DNA from: an uncultured Succinivibrionaceae bacterium
GTDB taxonomy: Bacteria > Pseudomonadota > Gammaproteobacteria > Enterobacterales > Succinivibrionaceae
DNA length: 46,905 nucleotides
NCBI GenBank assembly: GCA_944390105.1
Contig: CALXOV010000053.1
Location: 1-46,905, forward strand
Direction of reading: 5' to 3'
Of this stretch, positions 8,202 through 16,312 are shown in pieces. The notes beneath the pieces are model-generated. The model saw only the letters and a list, made by a program, of their open reading frames with translations, was not told the origin of the DNA and did no database searches. Numbering within the stretch: the stretch's first letter is position 1; the number at the start of each line of letters is the position of its first letter. A program made the translations under genes and the position numbers.

Positions 8202-10283
8202 ATGTCAGATTCATTTAATAAAGGCTCAGGTCGCCTGCCCAAAGGCCTGCGCAGTCGCGGTAAGCGCAATGAGCTGCCGTCGCATTTAAATGCAGCCGGA
8301 CACACAGCTTCCGTAGCGCCGCACAGTGAAACGACGCTGAATTTAGCACAGCAGGCGGCGCAGAACGCGGGTTTTGAGCTGGAAATTGATTATGCCGCGC
8401 ATACGGTAAAACAACGCACGGCAGCGCGTGATGACAGCGCAGCACCGCAGGCCACAGGCAGCTTTCACAGCAGTGATTTTAATTTAGCTGAAGGGCGGGC
8501 GCGTCTTGGCATTGAACGTTCCAATGGCAGCGAGGCTTCAGCTGCAGATACGCCTCATGCCGCCCAAGCGGCAGGGCCTTCAGGGAATGAGGGTGATACA
8601 GCTGTAACTGCGCCGGGCAATAGCGCAGCCCAGTTTACTGTGCCGGCTCCCGAGCAGCCGATAGATTCGCCGGTCGGGGCGGCAGTGGTGCGTCCAGGCG
8701 CGCCGCTGCAGCCGCCGCTGACGGCCTTCAGTGTAGGTGAGGATGATAAGCTGGCCGCCGGCAGTCTGCAGCACATTCCCGATCTTGGTCCTGCCGATGA
8801 TGGGATGCCGCAGAACTTAAAACAGGCATCACTGCAGGCCTTAAGCGCCAACCCTATAATGGCCAATCGTCTAGCTGCCAGGGCACCGGTAGTAGCACCT
8901 AGTCCGGTGGCGGAGCCGGCTGCAAAGACGGCAGATGTTGCAGGACATGCAGGTGCCGGGACTGAAGCAATGGACGGAGAAGATCCGGATTTAATTCCGA
9001 TTAGAACTTCCTTAAGAGACGAAGAAGTGCCGAATCAGCCGGGAGCGATTTTGCGCCATGCCCGCGAAATGCTGGGTCTATCGCAGCGTGAGATTGCCAT
9101 GCGTTTAAAGTTGCAGGTCAATTCCATCAGCGATATTGAACATGACCGCCTAAATCAGCCTACTGCGGCTGCTTTTGCCCGCGGTCATATCGCCAATTAT
9201 GCACGGCTGGTCAATATCGATCCTAAGATCGTAGTTGAACTTTATGATGAGAATGTTGCGGCTTTAAAGGCGCAGGCGGCGCTCAATACGCAGCGTCTGG
9301 TTAAAAAGCAGCGTAAAGGCAGCTCGCATGCCAAACGCTACGTTTACAGTGCCATCTTCGTGGCGATTGCCGCAGGACTGGGCATTAACTACATTTACTC
9401 CAGTCAGCCGACTGAAGAGCCGGTCACTGAAGCTTTAGTGATTGCACCATCAGCTGATGCCTCCGGTACGCTGTCAAATGATGCGGCGAGTGCTGACAGC
9501 GCAGAGGTCAGCGGATCTTTAACCATGTCCGCCAACGATACGTCCCCAGCAGAAGGGACAGCTGCCGCAAGTGCCGCAGCTTCAGTGCAGCCGGTTGATT
9601 TAAATACTCTGCGTGCGCAGGAACAGGCTGCTGCCTTAGGCACCAATGAGCTGACAGAGGAAGATTTGCCGCATCGTGCAACCGTGGACAGTACCGCGCC
9701 GCTGCTGACGACGGCTGAGCCTGCAGCTCAAGCGCCGCAAAAGCTGCACAGTGGGCAACAGCCATCAGCTGATGGTGCCACATCTGCTCCGTCATCGTCT
9801 GCGCTGAATAATAGCAGCACGTCAGCCGATGCGAAGCCATCTCAGTCGGCCACTGCTAGACCGGAAGCAGCCTCATCCTCACGTCCTGCGCAGGGAGGCG
9901 GTTCCGCTACGCCTGCGCTGATCGTGGATAATCAGCAAAATGGTACTGAGGGTAGCCTTACCTTGCAGGAGCCGGCTCCGGCTTTGGCTTCGACGCTGCA
10001 GGATGTGTCATCCCGCGTTAGCGTGCGCAATCGCGATGGTCTAGCCTCACTAAATTCAGCATCCGTGTCGGTACGAGGCAAAGTCTATCTGCGGATTACG
10101 GACAGTCGTGGCAAGGTGTTAGCGTATGGCAATTATGATGCCGGCGAACAGGTTAGAGTTACCGGCATTCCGCCGATTAAGGTTGAAGTTACTGACAGCT
10201 CGCGCATCAGCATTGCCTACATGGGCGGCAGCTTAGTCATGCCGCAGGCTCGGCAGGTATCCTTTACTTTGCCGCAGCGCTAG
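8202..10283 (+). CDS. rodZ: RodZ-like cell-shape protein with long N-terminal extension
   Basis: Inner-membrane bitopic protein linking MreB filaments to the elongasome. The HTH_25 domain (GAILRHAREMLGLSQREIA onward, residues ~281-350) is followed by a basic segment (KKQRKGSSHAKR), one membrane helix at ~380-400, a long Ala/Ser/Thr/Pro-rich periplasmic linker (~401-610) and a C-terminal beta domain of the DUF4115 type (~615-690; VYLRITDSRGKVLAYG). The family is usually about 330-400 residues with the HTH at the N-terminus; here 693 residues include ~275 extra low-complexity residues ahead of the HTH, which must lie in the cytoplasm. The start has AAGG at 8192-8195. A genuine internal start is possible but no better ribosome site was seen. 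It follows rlmN and is closed by a strong terminator. Confidence 0.85.
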   Translation: MSDSFNKGSGRLPKGLRSRGKRNELPSHLNAAGHTASVAPHSETTLNLAQQAAQNAGFELEIDYAAHTVKQRTAARDDSAAPQATGSFHSSDFNLAEGRARLGIERSNGSEASAADTPHAAQAAGPSGNEGDTAVTAPGNSAAQFTVPAPEQPIDSPVGAAVVRPGAPLQPPLTAFSVGEDDKLAAGSLQHIPDLGPADDGMPQNLKQASLQALSANPIMANRLAARAPVVAPSPVAEPAAKTADVAGHAGAGTEAMDGEDPDLIPIRTSLRDEEVPNQPGAILRHAREMLGLSQREIAMRLKLQVNSISDIEHDRLNQPTAAAFARGHIANYARLVNIDPKIVVELYDENVAALKAQAALNTQRLVKKQRKGSSHAKRYVYSAIFVAIAAGLGINYIYSSQPTEEPVTEALVIAPSADASGTLSNDAASADSAEVSGSLTMSANDTSPAEGTAAASAAASVQPVDLNTLRAQEQAAALGTNELTEEDLPHRATVDSTAPLLTTAEPAAQAPQKLHSGQQPSADGATSAPSSSALNNSSTSADAKPSQSATARPEAASSSRPAQGGGSATPALIVDNQQNGTEGSLTLQEPAPALASTLQDVSSRVSVRNRDGLASLNSASVSVRGKVYLRITDSRGKVLAYGNYDAGEQVRVTGIPPIKVEVTDSSRISIAYMGGSLVMPQARQVSFTLPQR

Positions 10284-10353
10284 CGCAGGCGGCAGCGGCA
10301 CTGCGTTTTAGTGTCGGCATCACAGCTGCAGACTACCTTAACTGCATTGCATT

Positions 10354-10384
10354 GAAAGCAGGCTGCGCGCCTGCTTTCGTTTTG
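10354..10384 (+). terminator. Rho-independent terminator after rodZ
   Basis: Perfect 10-bp stem GAAAGCAGGC (10354-10363) / GCCTGCTTTC (10369-10378), 5-nt loop, then GTTTTGG. A classical intrinsic terminator about 70 nt after the rodZ stop. Confidence 0.85.
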
Positions 10385-11430
10385 GTGAGGGCCTTGAGTT
10401 GCAGCATAATGCCCTTTTAGCGTTTAGAAATGTGCTATAGCAAGTTTGGCTGACGTAGGGCTTTTCTATACTCATATCTACATGATGTTTTTGTCCATTC
10501 TTATGCAATTGCATTAATTACAGCTTAATGATTTTCCAGCGTATATAAATGTTTATAAATGTGTAGGCTGTAGCTGATTAAATTTCATATATCGTGCCGA
10601 GTTTTATATAGCTTATATGCTACAATCATGCTGTTTTTTCTAAAATAAAGACGGGTGTTTAGTCAGTGGCTAAACACCCGTTGTGTTATTAATTAATTGA
10701 TAATTAATTAAATTTATTGACACTGGTGTCAGTTGTTGCGTGGTTTAACTTAAAGTTAAATCCCTGTACGTTAGCATTTGTCGTATGTGAGACTTAAAAC
10801 GCGTTATTTTGTGTTTATGCGTTGATTTATCCCTAAGTTAAGTCACTTGGTATGCTGGGGATGATAAAAGTAGCGGCAGTTTTATAGAACTGATATTTAT
10901 CGTTAAGCTTTGGGTTAATGGATATAGCGGCAAATGCACGCAGATTGGTGTACGCAATAATCAAATACTAGAAGTTTTTGCAGGATTATTACGCAGTGAT
11001 GCCGCCGCTGCTGGCGTGACTGTGACAATCCTAATGTTTGGTTTTTAATTGCATGCCGCTTTTATTTCCAAGCCGTTACAAGAGAAATTGTGCAACATTC
11101 CGTTTAATATTTAAGTTAAGCCGCGCTAAGCCCTGTAGGTAGATTGAGTACCTGCCGCTGAACTGATATCCATGTAGCGCAATGTAGCCATCGGCCTATC
11201 TCTACTCTGTCCTTTAATCTTGGTAAGGGTTAGCTATCCTCCGCTTTACAGCTCCATCATGTCGACAAGCAGCTGCTATCAGGATCGTCGGTGTTTATCT
11301 TGCTCCGTAAGTGATCTTAATTAATGATCGCATGTGTGTACTTGAAGCTCCTTTTTCGCCATTATTGTTGGCGCGGATTTATGGGACGCTGTACGTTTCT
11401 TGACCTTATCAGTTTGCGTATGTACGCGCC
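10385..11430. other. 1.0-kb region without a recognised gene
   Basis: No frame on either strand looks like protein. It contains the strong hairpin at 10651-10681 (listed separately), an AT-only near-palindrome at about 10688-10711, and an imperfect repeat CAATAATC / GATTATTA around 10956-10998. Composition is mixed. It may hold a regulatory RNA or a decayed gene, but nothing could be identified. Confidence 0.4.
10651..10681. terminator. Perfect 12-bp hairpin, orphan terminator
   Basis: ACGGGTGTTTAG (10651-10662) pairs perfectly with CTAAACACCCGT (10670-10681) around a 7-nt loop. On the plus strand it is followed only by TGTGTTATT; on the minus strand it is followed by CTTTATTTTAG, a better T-rich tail. 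No gene ends here on either strand, so it may terminate a small RNA. Confidence 0.5.
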
Positions 11431-11458
11431 TTTGCGCATCCCATGTTTATGCTATAGT
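11431..11458 (+). promoter_or_regulatory. Possible promoter of the H-NS-like gene
   Basis: TTTGCG (11431-11436) and TATAGT (11453-11458) with a 16-bp spacer, 32 nt upstream of the start codon. Both boxes are imperfect. Confidence 0.4.
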
Positions 11459-11489
11459 TAGTTAAAATTATTTTTGGGAGAAATTTATT

Positions 11490-11969
11490 ATGGCTGATGC
11501 AGTTCAGTATTCGTCTGCTCAGACAAGTCAATTTATCAAACGGCTGCTTAATCGTAGATTGTTAAGAGCCGCGGTACGTAATTTGACAGTTGAGCAGATC
11601 GATTTTGTGGTTCAATTCCTGCAGACAGAACGTGAAGGTCTGGCGCAGCGCGAGCGCGCAGCCCAAGCTGCGAAGCTCGAGGAGCAGCGCAAGCTGCAGG
11701 AGGTTTATGAGTTTGCTAAATCTAGAGGCATTAGTACCGCGCAGCTGTACAAGTTGCTTCCGCAGTCTGATGTTCCGGCAGATGCGGACGACAAGGCCGT
11801 GCGGAGGTTACCACCTAAATACCGCTTTGTTGATGGCGGCAGCACTTATTTCTGGTGCGGCAAGGGCTTTCTGCCGACTTGGTTAAAACGGCAGGAAGCG
11901 CAGGGGCGCAATCGTATGGAATTTAGAATCGGCGAAGATGGGTTAACGCCCTATGAGCGCAGCCATTGA
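11490..11969 (+). CDS. H-NS family nucleoid-associated protein
   Basis: 159 residues with the H-NS plan: an N-terminal charged coiled-coil oligomerisation region (~20-85, LTVEQIDFVVQFLQ then many Glu/Arg/Gln), a linker, and a C-terminal DNA-binding domain (~108-150) reading KYRFVDGGSTYFWCGKGFLPTWL, written here in parts: KYRFVDGG, then WCGKG, then PTWL. Known H-NS proteins have KYxDxxG..WxGxGRxPxWL with a Q/RGR minor-groove hook; here the hook position reads GKGF, so DNA preference may differ. The start is fixed by GGGAG 11476-11480. The gene is a single unit between a promoter-like site and a hairpin. As an H-NS paralogue close to AT-rich capsule DNA it could silence transferred genes, which is inference. 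Confidence 0.8.
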   Translation: MADAVQYSSAQTSQFIKRLLNRRLLRAAVRNLTVEQIDFVVQFLQTEREGLAQRERAAQAAKLEEQRKLQEVYEFAKSRGISTAQLYKLLPQSDVPADADDKAVRRLPPKYRFVDGGSTYFWCGKGFLPTWLKRQEAQGRNRMEFRIGEDGLTPYERSH

Positions 11970-11981
11970 CGGCACCTAAAG

Positions 11982-12016
11982 AGTCTGCAGGATTAAGCTG
12001 CAGACTATAACTCTCC
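11982..12016 (+). terminator. Probable terminator of the H-NS-like gene
   Basis: AGTCTGCAG (11982-11990) / CTGCAGACT (11998-12006), perfect 9-bp stem with a 7-nt loop, 12 nt after the stop; the tail ATAACTCTCC is only weakly T-rich. Confidence 0.55.
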
Positions 12017-12275
12017 TCTATTAAGCAGCTTAGATGAACTTTTTCTGCTAACCACATAAACAAATTGCTTCTTACGCTATACGCCCAATAGTATGCTTTT
12101 AGCTGTCTTTATATAAAGTATGCTGCATACATTTTTCTTGTACATGTCTTTATTTCTTCTATAATGTGCTACGTTTATGCAATTTCTTATTGCTGCATTA
12201 AGCCGTCCCGCGGGTTTTCTGCATACAATCAAATCACTAAGTTAACCTCTATATTGCAAAATATATACATTGTTT
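12017..12275. other. AT-rich upstream region of porin 1
   Basis: No gene seen. AT-rich sequence between the H-NS terminator and the CRP site of the first porin. It could hold further regulatory sites, but no repeat or operator was recognised. Confidence 0.4.
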
Positions 12276-12291
12276 TGTGATCTTGCTCACA
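12276..12291. promoter_or_regulatory. CRP-type operator of porin 1
   Basis: TGTGATCTTGCTCACA matches the CRP half-sites TGTGA-N6-TCACA exactly, with flanking T/A runs also as in the E. coli consensus. Its left edge is 86 bp upstream of the -10 box, giving a centre near -90, a known class I activator position on the same helical face as -61.5 and -71.5. Confidence 0.75.
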
Positions 12292-12338
12292 AAATAGATA
12301 AAGCATTGGGAACTTTTTTATTTGGCAGAATAAAAAGA

Positions 12339-12367
12339 TCTTATATGGCGATGAGCGGTAGTATAAT
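12339..12367 (+). promoter_or_regulatory. Promoter of porin 1
   Basis: Consensus TATAAT at 12362-12367. The bases at -35 (TCTTAT, 12339-12344) are poor, as expected for an activator-dependent promoter with the upstream CRP site. The downstream GTGATTACTAATA and the hairpin GAGCTTT/AAAAGCTC in the leader are shared with the second porin. Confidence 0.65.
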
Positions 12368-12450
12368 GACCCTGTGATTACTAATAGACCGAGCTTTATG
12401 TGATTAAAAGCTCGTGTATATAAAATTTTTTATTTTGGGATTATTCAGAA

Positions 12451-13590
12451 ATGAAAAAGACTTTAATTGCTTTAGCAGTTGCTTCCGTCGCTGCTGCTTC
12501 TGTTGCCCAGGCTGCCACTGTATATGATAAGGATGGCACCTCTTTAGCTGTTTATGGCCGTGTTCAGTCCGTTATTTACAGCGCAGATACTGGCAACACT
12601 GGTGCTCAGAGCGAGTACGGTGACAATTCCTTAGATACCTCTGCTCGTTTGGGCTTAGATATGCGCACTCAGCTGGCTCCGTGGGTAGCTGGCTTTGCCA
12701 AGGCCGAGTGGGAAGCTGCCAATGGTGATGATGGTGAAGGTCCGGATGACTTCAATGGTCGTTATCTGTGGGTTGGCTTAGACTTCGGTCAGTTCGGCTC
12801 TGTGAAGTTCGGTAAGTTTGAGGATGCCATCAAGTATGCAATCGCTCCGACCGATATTTATGAGGACTTCGGCTGTGTTGCTCAGTTAGGTAACGATGAT
12901 CGTCGTGCCGGCCAGGTGATGTATGAGTGGTCAGGCTATGGTGTTGACGTCAAGTTAAGCGGCCAGACTGCTAACAACAATCAGCAGGTTGACGGTGCTT
13001 ACTATGCTGACGGTGAGGACTTAGACATCAATGCCGGTGGCGCCATCGCTTTAGGCTATACCTCCCCGGATGTACTGTTTGGACCGATCTCCGTCAAGGC
13101 TGGCTACAGCTATGCTCAGTTCCAGCAGTCTGATGAAGCTGCATACGCAGGCTTAGATGGCGGTAAAGCTTCCTATGATGAGTACAATCAGTGGGCAGCA
13201 TCCTTAAGCTGGGGCTCTGATGTCGGTTTCTATACTGCTGTGATGTATTCTAATCGCGATTTCACCATGTACGATAATCGGAAAGCTACTTATAACGATG
13301 ATTATGCTGTGCAGGGTGTTGAGTTCGTATTACGTTACACCTTCCAGAACGGCATGTCGGTGTTCGGCGGCTATCAGTGGCAGAACGTTGACATGGACGG
13401 TACCGGCAATCCGGACGTAGATGCTTCCGTGGTCAACTTAGAGTTCGACTATCAGATCACCCCGAACTTCAAGGTCTGGACCGAAGCTCGTTGGGATGTT
13501 GATACCGACGAGGGCTACGACGATGTCACCAATGGCGTCACCAACTACGAGGAAGACGTTTACTCTATCGGTGCTCGTTACACCTTCTAA
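12451..13590 (+). CDS. General porin, OmpC/OmpF type (copy 1)
   Basis: 379-residue outer-membrane porin forming a 16-strand, presumably trimeric channel for small solutes. Signal peptide MKKTLIALAVASVAAASVAQA is cleaved before ATVYDKDG; the first strand SLAVYGRVQ, the central RYLWVGLDFGQFGSVKFGK strand-turn motif and the C-terminal YSIGARYTF with terminal Phe (Bam recognition) are family marks. Acidic insertions such as DDGEGPDD lie in predicted external loops. GGGA at about 12437 serves as ribosome site. The downstream copy is very similar, with differences concentrated in loops. One cysteine lies in FGCVAQLG, uncommon in such porins. Expression is probably CRP-dependent. Confidence 0.92.
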   Translation: MKKTLIALAVASVAAASVAQAATVYDKDGTSLAVYGRVQSVIYSADTGNTGAQSEYGDNSLDTSARLGLDMRTQLAPWVAGFAKAEWEAANGDDGEGPDDFNGRYLWVGLDFGQFGSVKFGKFEDAIKYAIAPTDIYEDFGCVAQLGNDDRRAGQVMYEWSGYGVDVKLSGQTANNNQQVDGAYYADGEDLDINAGGAIALGYTSPDVLFGPISVKAGYSYAQFQQSDEAAYAGLDGGKASYDEYNQWAASLSWGSDVGFYTAVMYSNRDFTMYDNRKATYNDDYAVQGVEFVLRYTFQNGMSVFGGYQWQNVDMDGTGNPDVDASVVNLEFDYQITPNFKVWTEARWDVDTDEGYDDVTNGVTNYEEDVYSIGARYTF

Positions 13591-13617
13591 TTCAGTATTT
13601 AGCTGAATTATTAAAAG

Positions 13618-13640
13618 AGACCCCGGGAAACCGGGGTTTC
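13618..13640 (+). terminator. Terminator of porin 1
   Basis: ACCCCGG GAAA CCGGGGT TTC: 7-bp GC-rich stem with a GAAA tetraloop, 30 nt after the stop. A small TTCAG/CTGAA hairpin (13591-13607) precedes it. The same arrangement recurs after porin 2. Confidence 0.8.
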
Positions 13641-13856
13641 ACGTATCTGCAGTAATAAATTCTTCACTTCAGTCTTTCCTGCTTAATTCTTGGATTTTGA
13701 TTTGTTTGGGTGGTTATGCAGTAAAAGGTAGTGAAGATAATCAAACATAGAAGATGATTTAAGTAAATTAAATACTTTAAAAAGTAGATATTAAAGCAAT
13801 ATTTTCCTGCCACATAGCGATTTCAATCTGGTTAACCGCAAAAAATCGTGACTTTT
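13641..13856. other. Intergenic spacer between the porins
   Basis: No gene seen; AT-rich and not similar to the matching region upstream of porin 1 until close to the CRP site, which marks the outer limit of the visible duplication. Confidence 0.4.
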
Positions 13857-13872
13857 TATGATGCAGCTCACA
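13857..13872. promoter_or_regulatory. CRP-type operator of porin 2
   Basis: TATGATGCAGCTCACA: right half-site perfect, left half with one mismatch (TATGA). It sits 86 bp upstream of the -10 box, exactly as in porin 1, and the following AAAATGAGTAAGGCAT parallels the porin 1 sequence. Confidence 0.65.
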
Positions 13873-13942
13873 AAATGAGTAAGGCATCGGGAACTTTCGT
13901 GCAGTCTTGCAATAAAAAACGCGTGCATCGTAACTGCGGTGC

Positions 13943-13948
13943 TATAAT
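13943..13948 (+). promoter_or_regulatory. -10 element of porin 2 promoter
   Basis: TATAAT with no recognisable -35 at 17 bp, again suggesting activator dependence. Downstream GTGATTACTAATA is shared with porin 1. Confidence 0.6.
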
Positions 13949-14047
13949 GCGGCTGTGATTACTAATACAACGAGCTCCACTTGTTTGAGAGCTTGCGATA
14001 AAAACACTTTAGAGTGATTATTATTTTTTAATTGGGATTGTTCAGAA

Positions 14048-15196
14048 ATGAAAAAGACTTTAATTGCTTTAGCAGTTGCATCCGTCGCTGTTGCTTCTGT
14101 TGCCCAGGCTGCCACCGTTTATGATAAGGATGGCACCTCCTTAGCCGTTTACGGCCGTATTCAGTCTGTCATCTACAATGGCGACACTTCTTCTTCCTCC
14201 GACTACAATGACAACTCCATGGATACCTCTGCTCGTCTGGGCTTAGATATGCGCACTCAGCTGGCTCCGTGGGTGGCTGGCTTTGGTAAGGCCGAGTGGG
14301 AAGCTGCCAATGGCGATAGCGGTGAAGGTACAGATGGCGAAGACTTCAATGCTCGTTATCTGTGGGTAGGCTTTGATTTTGGCCAGTTTGGCTCTGTGAA
14401 GTTCGGTAAGTTTGAGGATGCCATCAAGTATGCCATTGCTCCGACCGATATTTTCGAGGACTTCGGCTGCGTTGCTCAGTTAGGCAATGATGACCGTCGC
14501 TCTGGTCAGGCTATGTATGAGTGGTCGGGCTATGGTGTAGACGTTAAGTTAAGCGCCAGCACTGCTTCTGATAATCAGCAGGTCGATGGTGCTTACTATG
14601 CTGACGGTGAGAACTTAGACATCAATGCCGGTGGCGCCATCGCTTTAGGCTATACCTCCCCGGATGTACTGTTTGGACCGATCTCCGTCAAGGCTGGCTA
14701 CAGCTATGCTCAGTTCCAGCAGGATAGCGAGAATCCGGATAACGGTCCTCGGATTGGTACTGCCGGCACCTATGATGATTACAATCAGTGGGCGGCTTCC
14801 TTAAGCTGGGGCGGTGATGTCGGCTTCTACACCGCAGTGATGTACTCCAACCGTGACTTCACCATGTACAAAGATGCAGTGCCCTATGCGGGTCGTACTG
14901 TTGATGATTATGCCGTGCAGGGTGTTGAGTTCGTATTACGTTACACCTTCCAGAACGGCATGTCGGTGTTCGGCGGCTATCAGTGGCAGAACGTTGACAT
15001 GGACGGTGCCGGCAATCCGGATGTGGATGCTTCCACTGTCAACTTAGAGTTTGACTATCAGATCACCCCGAACTTCAAGGTGTGGACTGAGGCTCGTTGG
15101 GATGTTGATACCGACGAGGGCTACGACGATGTCACCAATAGTGTCACCAACTACGAGGAAGATTGCTACTCAATCGGTGCTCGTTACACCTTCTAA
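14048..15196 (+). CDS. General porin, OmpC/OmpF type (copy 2)
   Basis: 382-residue porin with an almost identical signal peptide (MKKTLIALAVASVAVASVAQA) and the same terminal YSIGARYTF. Predicted loops differ from copy 1: NGDTSSSSDYNDNS in the first, SENPDNGPRIGTAGTYD in the middle, KDAVPYAGRTVDD later. Several stretches are identical at DNA level even at silent sites (about 14627-14730 versus 13026-13129, and 14913-15006 versus 13312-13405), while others differ at many third positions, which suggests patchy gene conversion after duplication. Besides the shared cysteine in FGCVAQLG it has a second in EEDCYSIG where copy 1 has Val. It has its own CRP site, -10 and terminator, so the two can be regulated independently. 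Confidence 0.92.
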   Translation: MKKTLIALAVASVAVASVAQAATVYDKDGTSLAVYGRIQSVIYNGDTSSSSDYNDNSMDTSARLGLDMRTQLAPWVAGFGKAEWEAANGDSGEGTDGEDFNARYLWVGFDFGQFGSVKFGKFEDAIKYAIAPTDIFEDFGCVAQLGNDDRRSGQAMYEWSGYGVDVKLSASTASDNQQVDGAYYADGENLDINAGGAIALGYTSPDVLFGPISVKAGYSYAQFQQDSENPDNGPRIGTAGTYDDYNQWAASLSWGGDVGFYTAVMYSNRDFTMYKDAVPYAGRTVDDYAVQGVEFVLRYTFQNGMSVFGGYQWQNVDMDGAGNPDVDASTVNLEFDYQITPNFKVWTEARWDVDTDEGYDDVTNSVTNYEEDCYSIGARYTF

Positions 15197-15223
15197 TTCA
15201 GTCTTTAGCTGAATTATTAAAAG

Positions 15224-15246
15224 AGACCCCGGGAAACCGGGGTTTC
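15224..15246 (+). terminator. Terminator of porin 2
   Basis: ACCCCGG GAAA CCGGGGT TTC, identical to the terminator of porin 1 and preceded by the same TTCAG/CTGAA mini-hairpin. Confidence 0.8.
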
Positions 15247-15365
15247 GCGTTTTCACACCTTGCGTTTTACCCGCTGTAAGCTGCTCTACGGCTTAATATC
15301 CGTTATTAAATAAAATCGCGAACGGTATTTTTACCTGAACCTGCGTCCATACGCGGTTTTTAGGC

Positions 15366-15560
15366 TATAATTAATCTACCCTTGAAAAGGGGCAGTGACA
15401 AAATCAGCTTAGCTGAAATAATCCCAGAATAAATGTCTTAGGACATCATCTGTTAAGTAAGCTTGGCATAAGCTAAGTGGTGCTTAACAGCGTCACGTTT
15501 ATACCCTGCTCAAGGTGACGGAACGATGATGCCGGCTTGCCCTAATCACAGCAGGCCGGA
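15366..15560 (+). ncRNA. Candidate structured RNA downstream of the porins
   Basis: A consensus TATAAT (15366-15371, poor -35) precedes a run of consecutive hairpins: CCCTT/AAGGG (15379-15391), CAGCT/AGCTG (15405-15415), GTTAAG/CTTAAC enclosing AGCTT/AAGCT (15452-15488), CGTCAC/GTGACG (15491-15520) and a 9-bp stem CCGGCTTGC/GCAGGCCGG with one G-U pair (15532-15559). There is no open frame. It does not match tmRNA, RNase P, 6S or SRP RNA as far as can be recalled. The 3' end is not defined by a T tract. Confidence 0.35.
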
Positions 15561-16254
15561 TGTTCGTGAGCGTCTTCACTTCTCTATTTCTGTTCTGTTT
15601 TTAGACCGTGTGTGCCCTCATGGGCGTGACCTGGGTTCGCAGATTTTTTGACTGCTTTCACAATTACCGTTAATTTCACTGTGTCTGCATATTCAAGAGG
15701 TAAGTTTTGATCTTCATGGCGTAAAGTATTTGCTCCGGTTGCAATCCTGCATTGCAGCAATATAGACAGCTTGCTGTTAGCTACAACAGCGGCAGATAAC
15801 GGAGCGCGCTGGGAAAATATCTTTATGCTGTTTGTAGACAATGCGGTGATGTAGCGAGGTAAGAACGAGTGTTCTGGGGAGCTACAGATCATGTTCTGCC
15901 TTACTGCCAGACCTTCAGATCATTTCTCATTTAAGGTTAAGCTTATAGTTTGATCCCAAAGCTGTCATTTGCCAAGCTTGGGTTACATGAGTGCTGCGGC
16001 GTTAAATCTCACGCGGACAAGCTCCCTCCTGCAGGCAAGGTGCGTTAAATTGCGGTACCGCGATTGTAGAGCAACTAATAAATATTCTGATAATAAAATA
16101 TTTACATATAGGTATGCAGGTTTGGGTATATCTGCTAGATGTATGTTATACACGGCTTTATTGCAAATAGGTAGCGGATGTAATCAACAAACATGTAAAA
16201 ATAAAATGGATAAAAGTGACATCAGATCGGTGCGAGATCACACTAAAATATCGT
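15561..16254. other. Non-coding stretch upstream of the capsule promoter
   Basis: Two open frames (minus 15584-15892 and plus 15969-16280) have no family features, no ribosome sites and residue composition like random sequence, so they are not called. An imperfect repeat CCCAAAGCT/AAGCTTGGG surrounds 15955-15985 and an AAATATT/AATATTT repeat lies at about 16081-16104. The sequence could contain a decayed gene, but none was identified. Confidence 0.4.
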
Positions 16255-16264
16255 GGGGGGGGGG
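16255..16264. repeat. G10 homopolymer upstream of the capsule promoter
   Basis: Ten consecutive G residues ending 48 bp before the -35 box of the capsule promoter, in otherwise AT-rich DNA. Such tracts change length by slippage and can alter transcription when they sit between an activator site and a promoter. Confidence 0.8.
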
Positions 16265-16312
16265 TGTAATAGTATGTTAATTATGTCTTCATGATGAAGA
16301 TATATTTTTGTA

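Noticed and set aside
15584..15892. 102-residue open frame on the minus strand
   Set aside because: No ribosome site, no family feature, and random-looking residue composition in a non-coding stretch.
16227..16242. CRP-like site upstream of the capsule promoter
   Set aside because: The right half TCACA is present but the left half (TCGGT) does not match TGTGA.
15969..16280. 103-residue open frame on the plus strand ending in the G10 tract
   Set aside because: No ribosome site or recognisable domain. The frame merely reads through AT-rich DNA and the G tract, so I do not treat it as a phase-variable gene.
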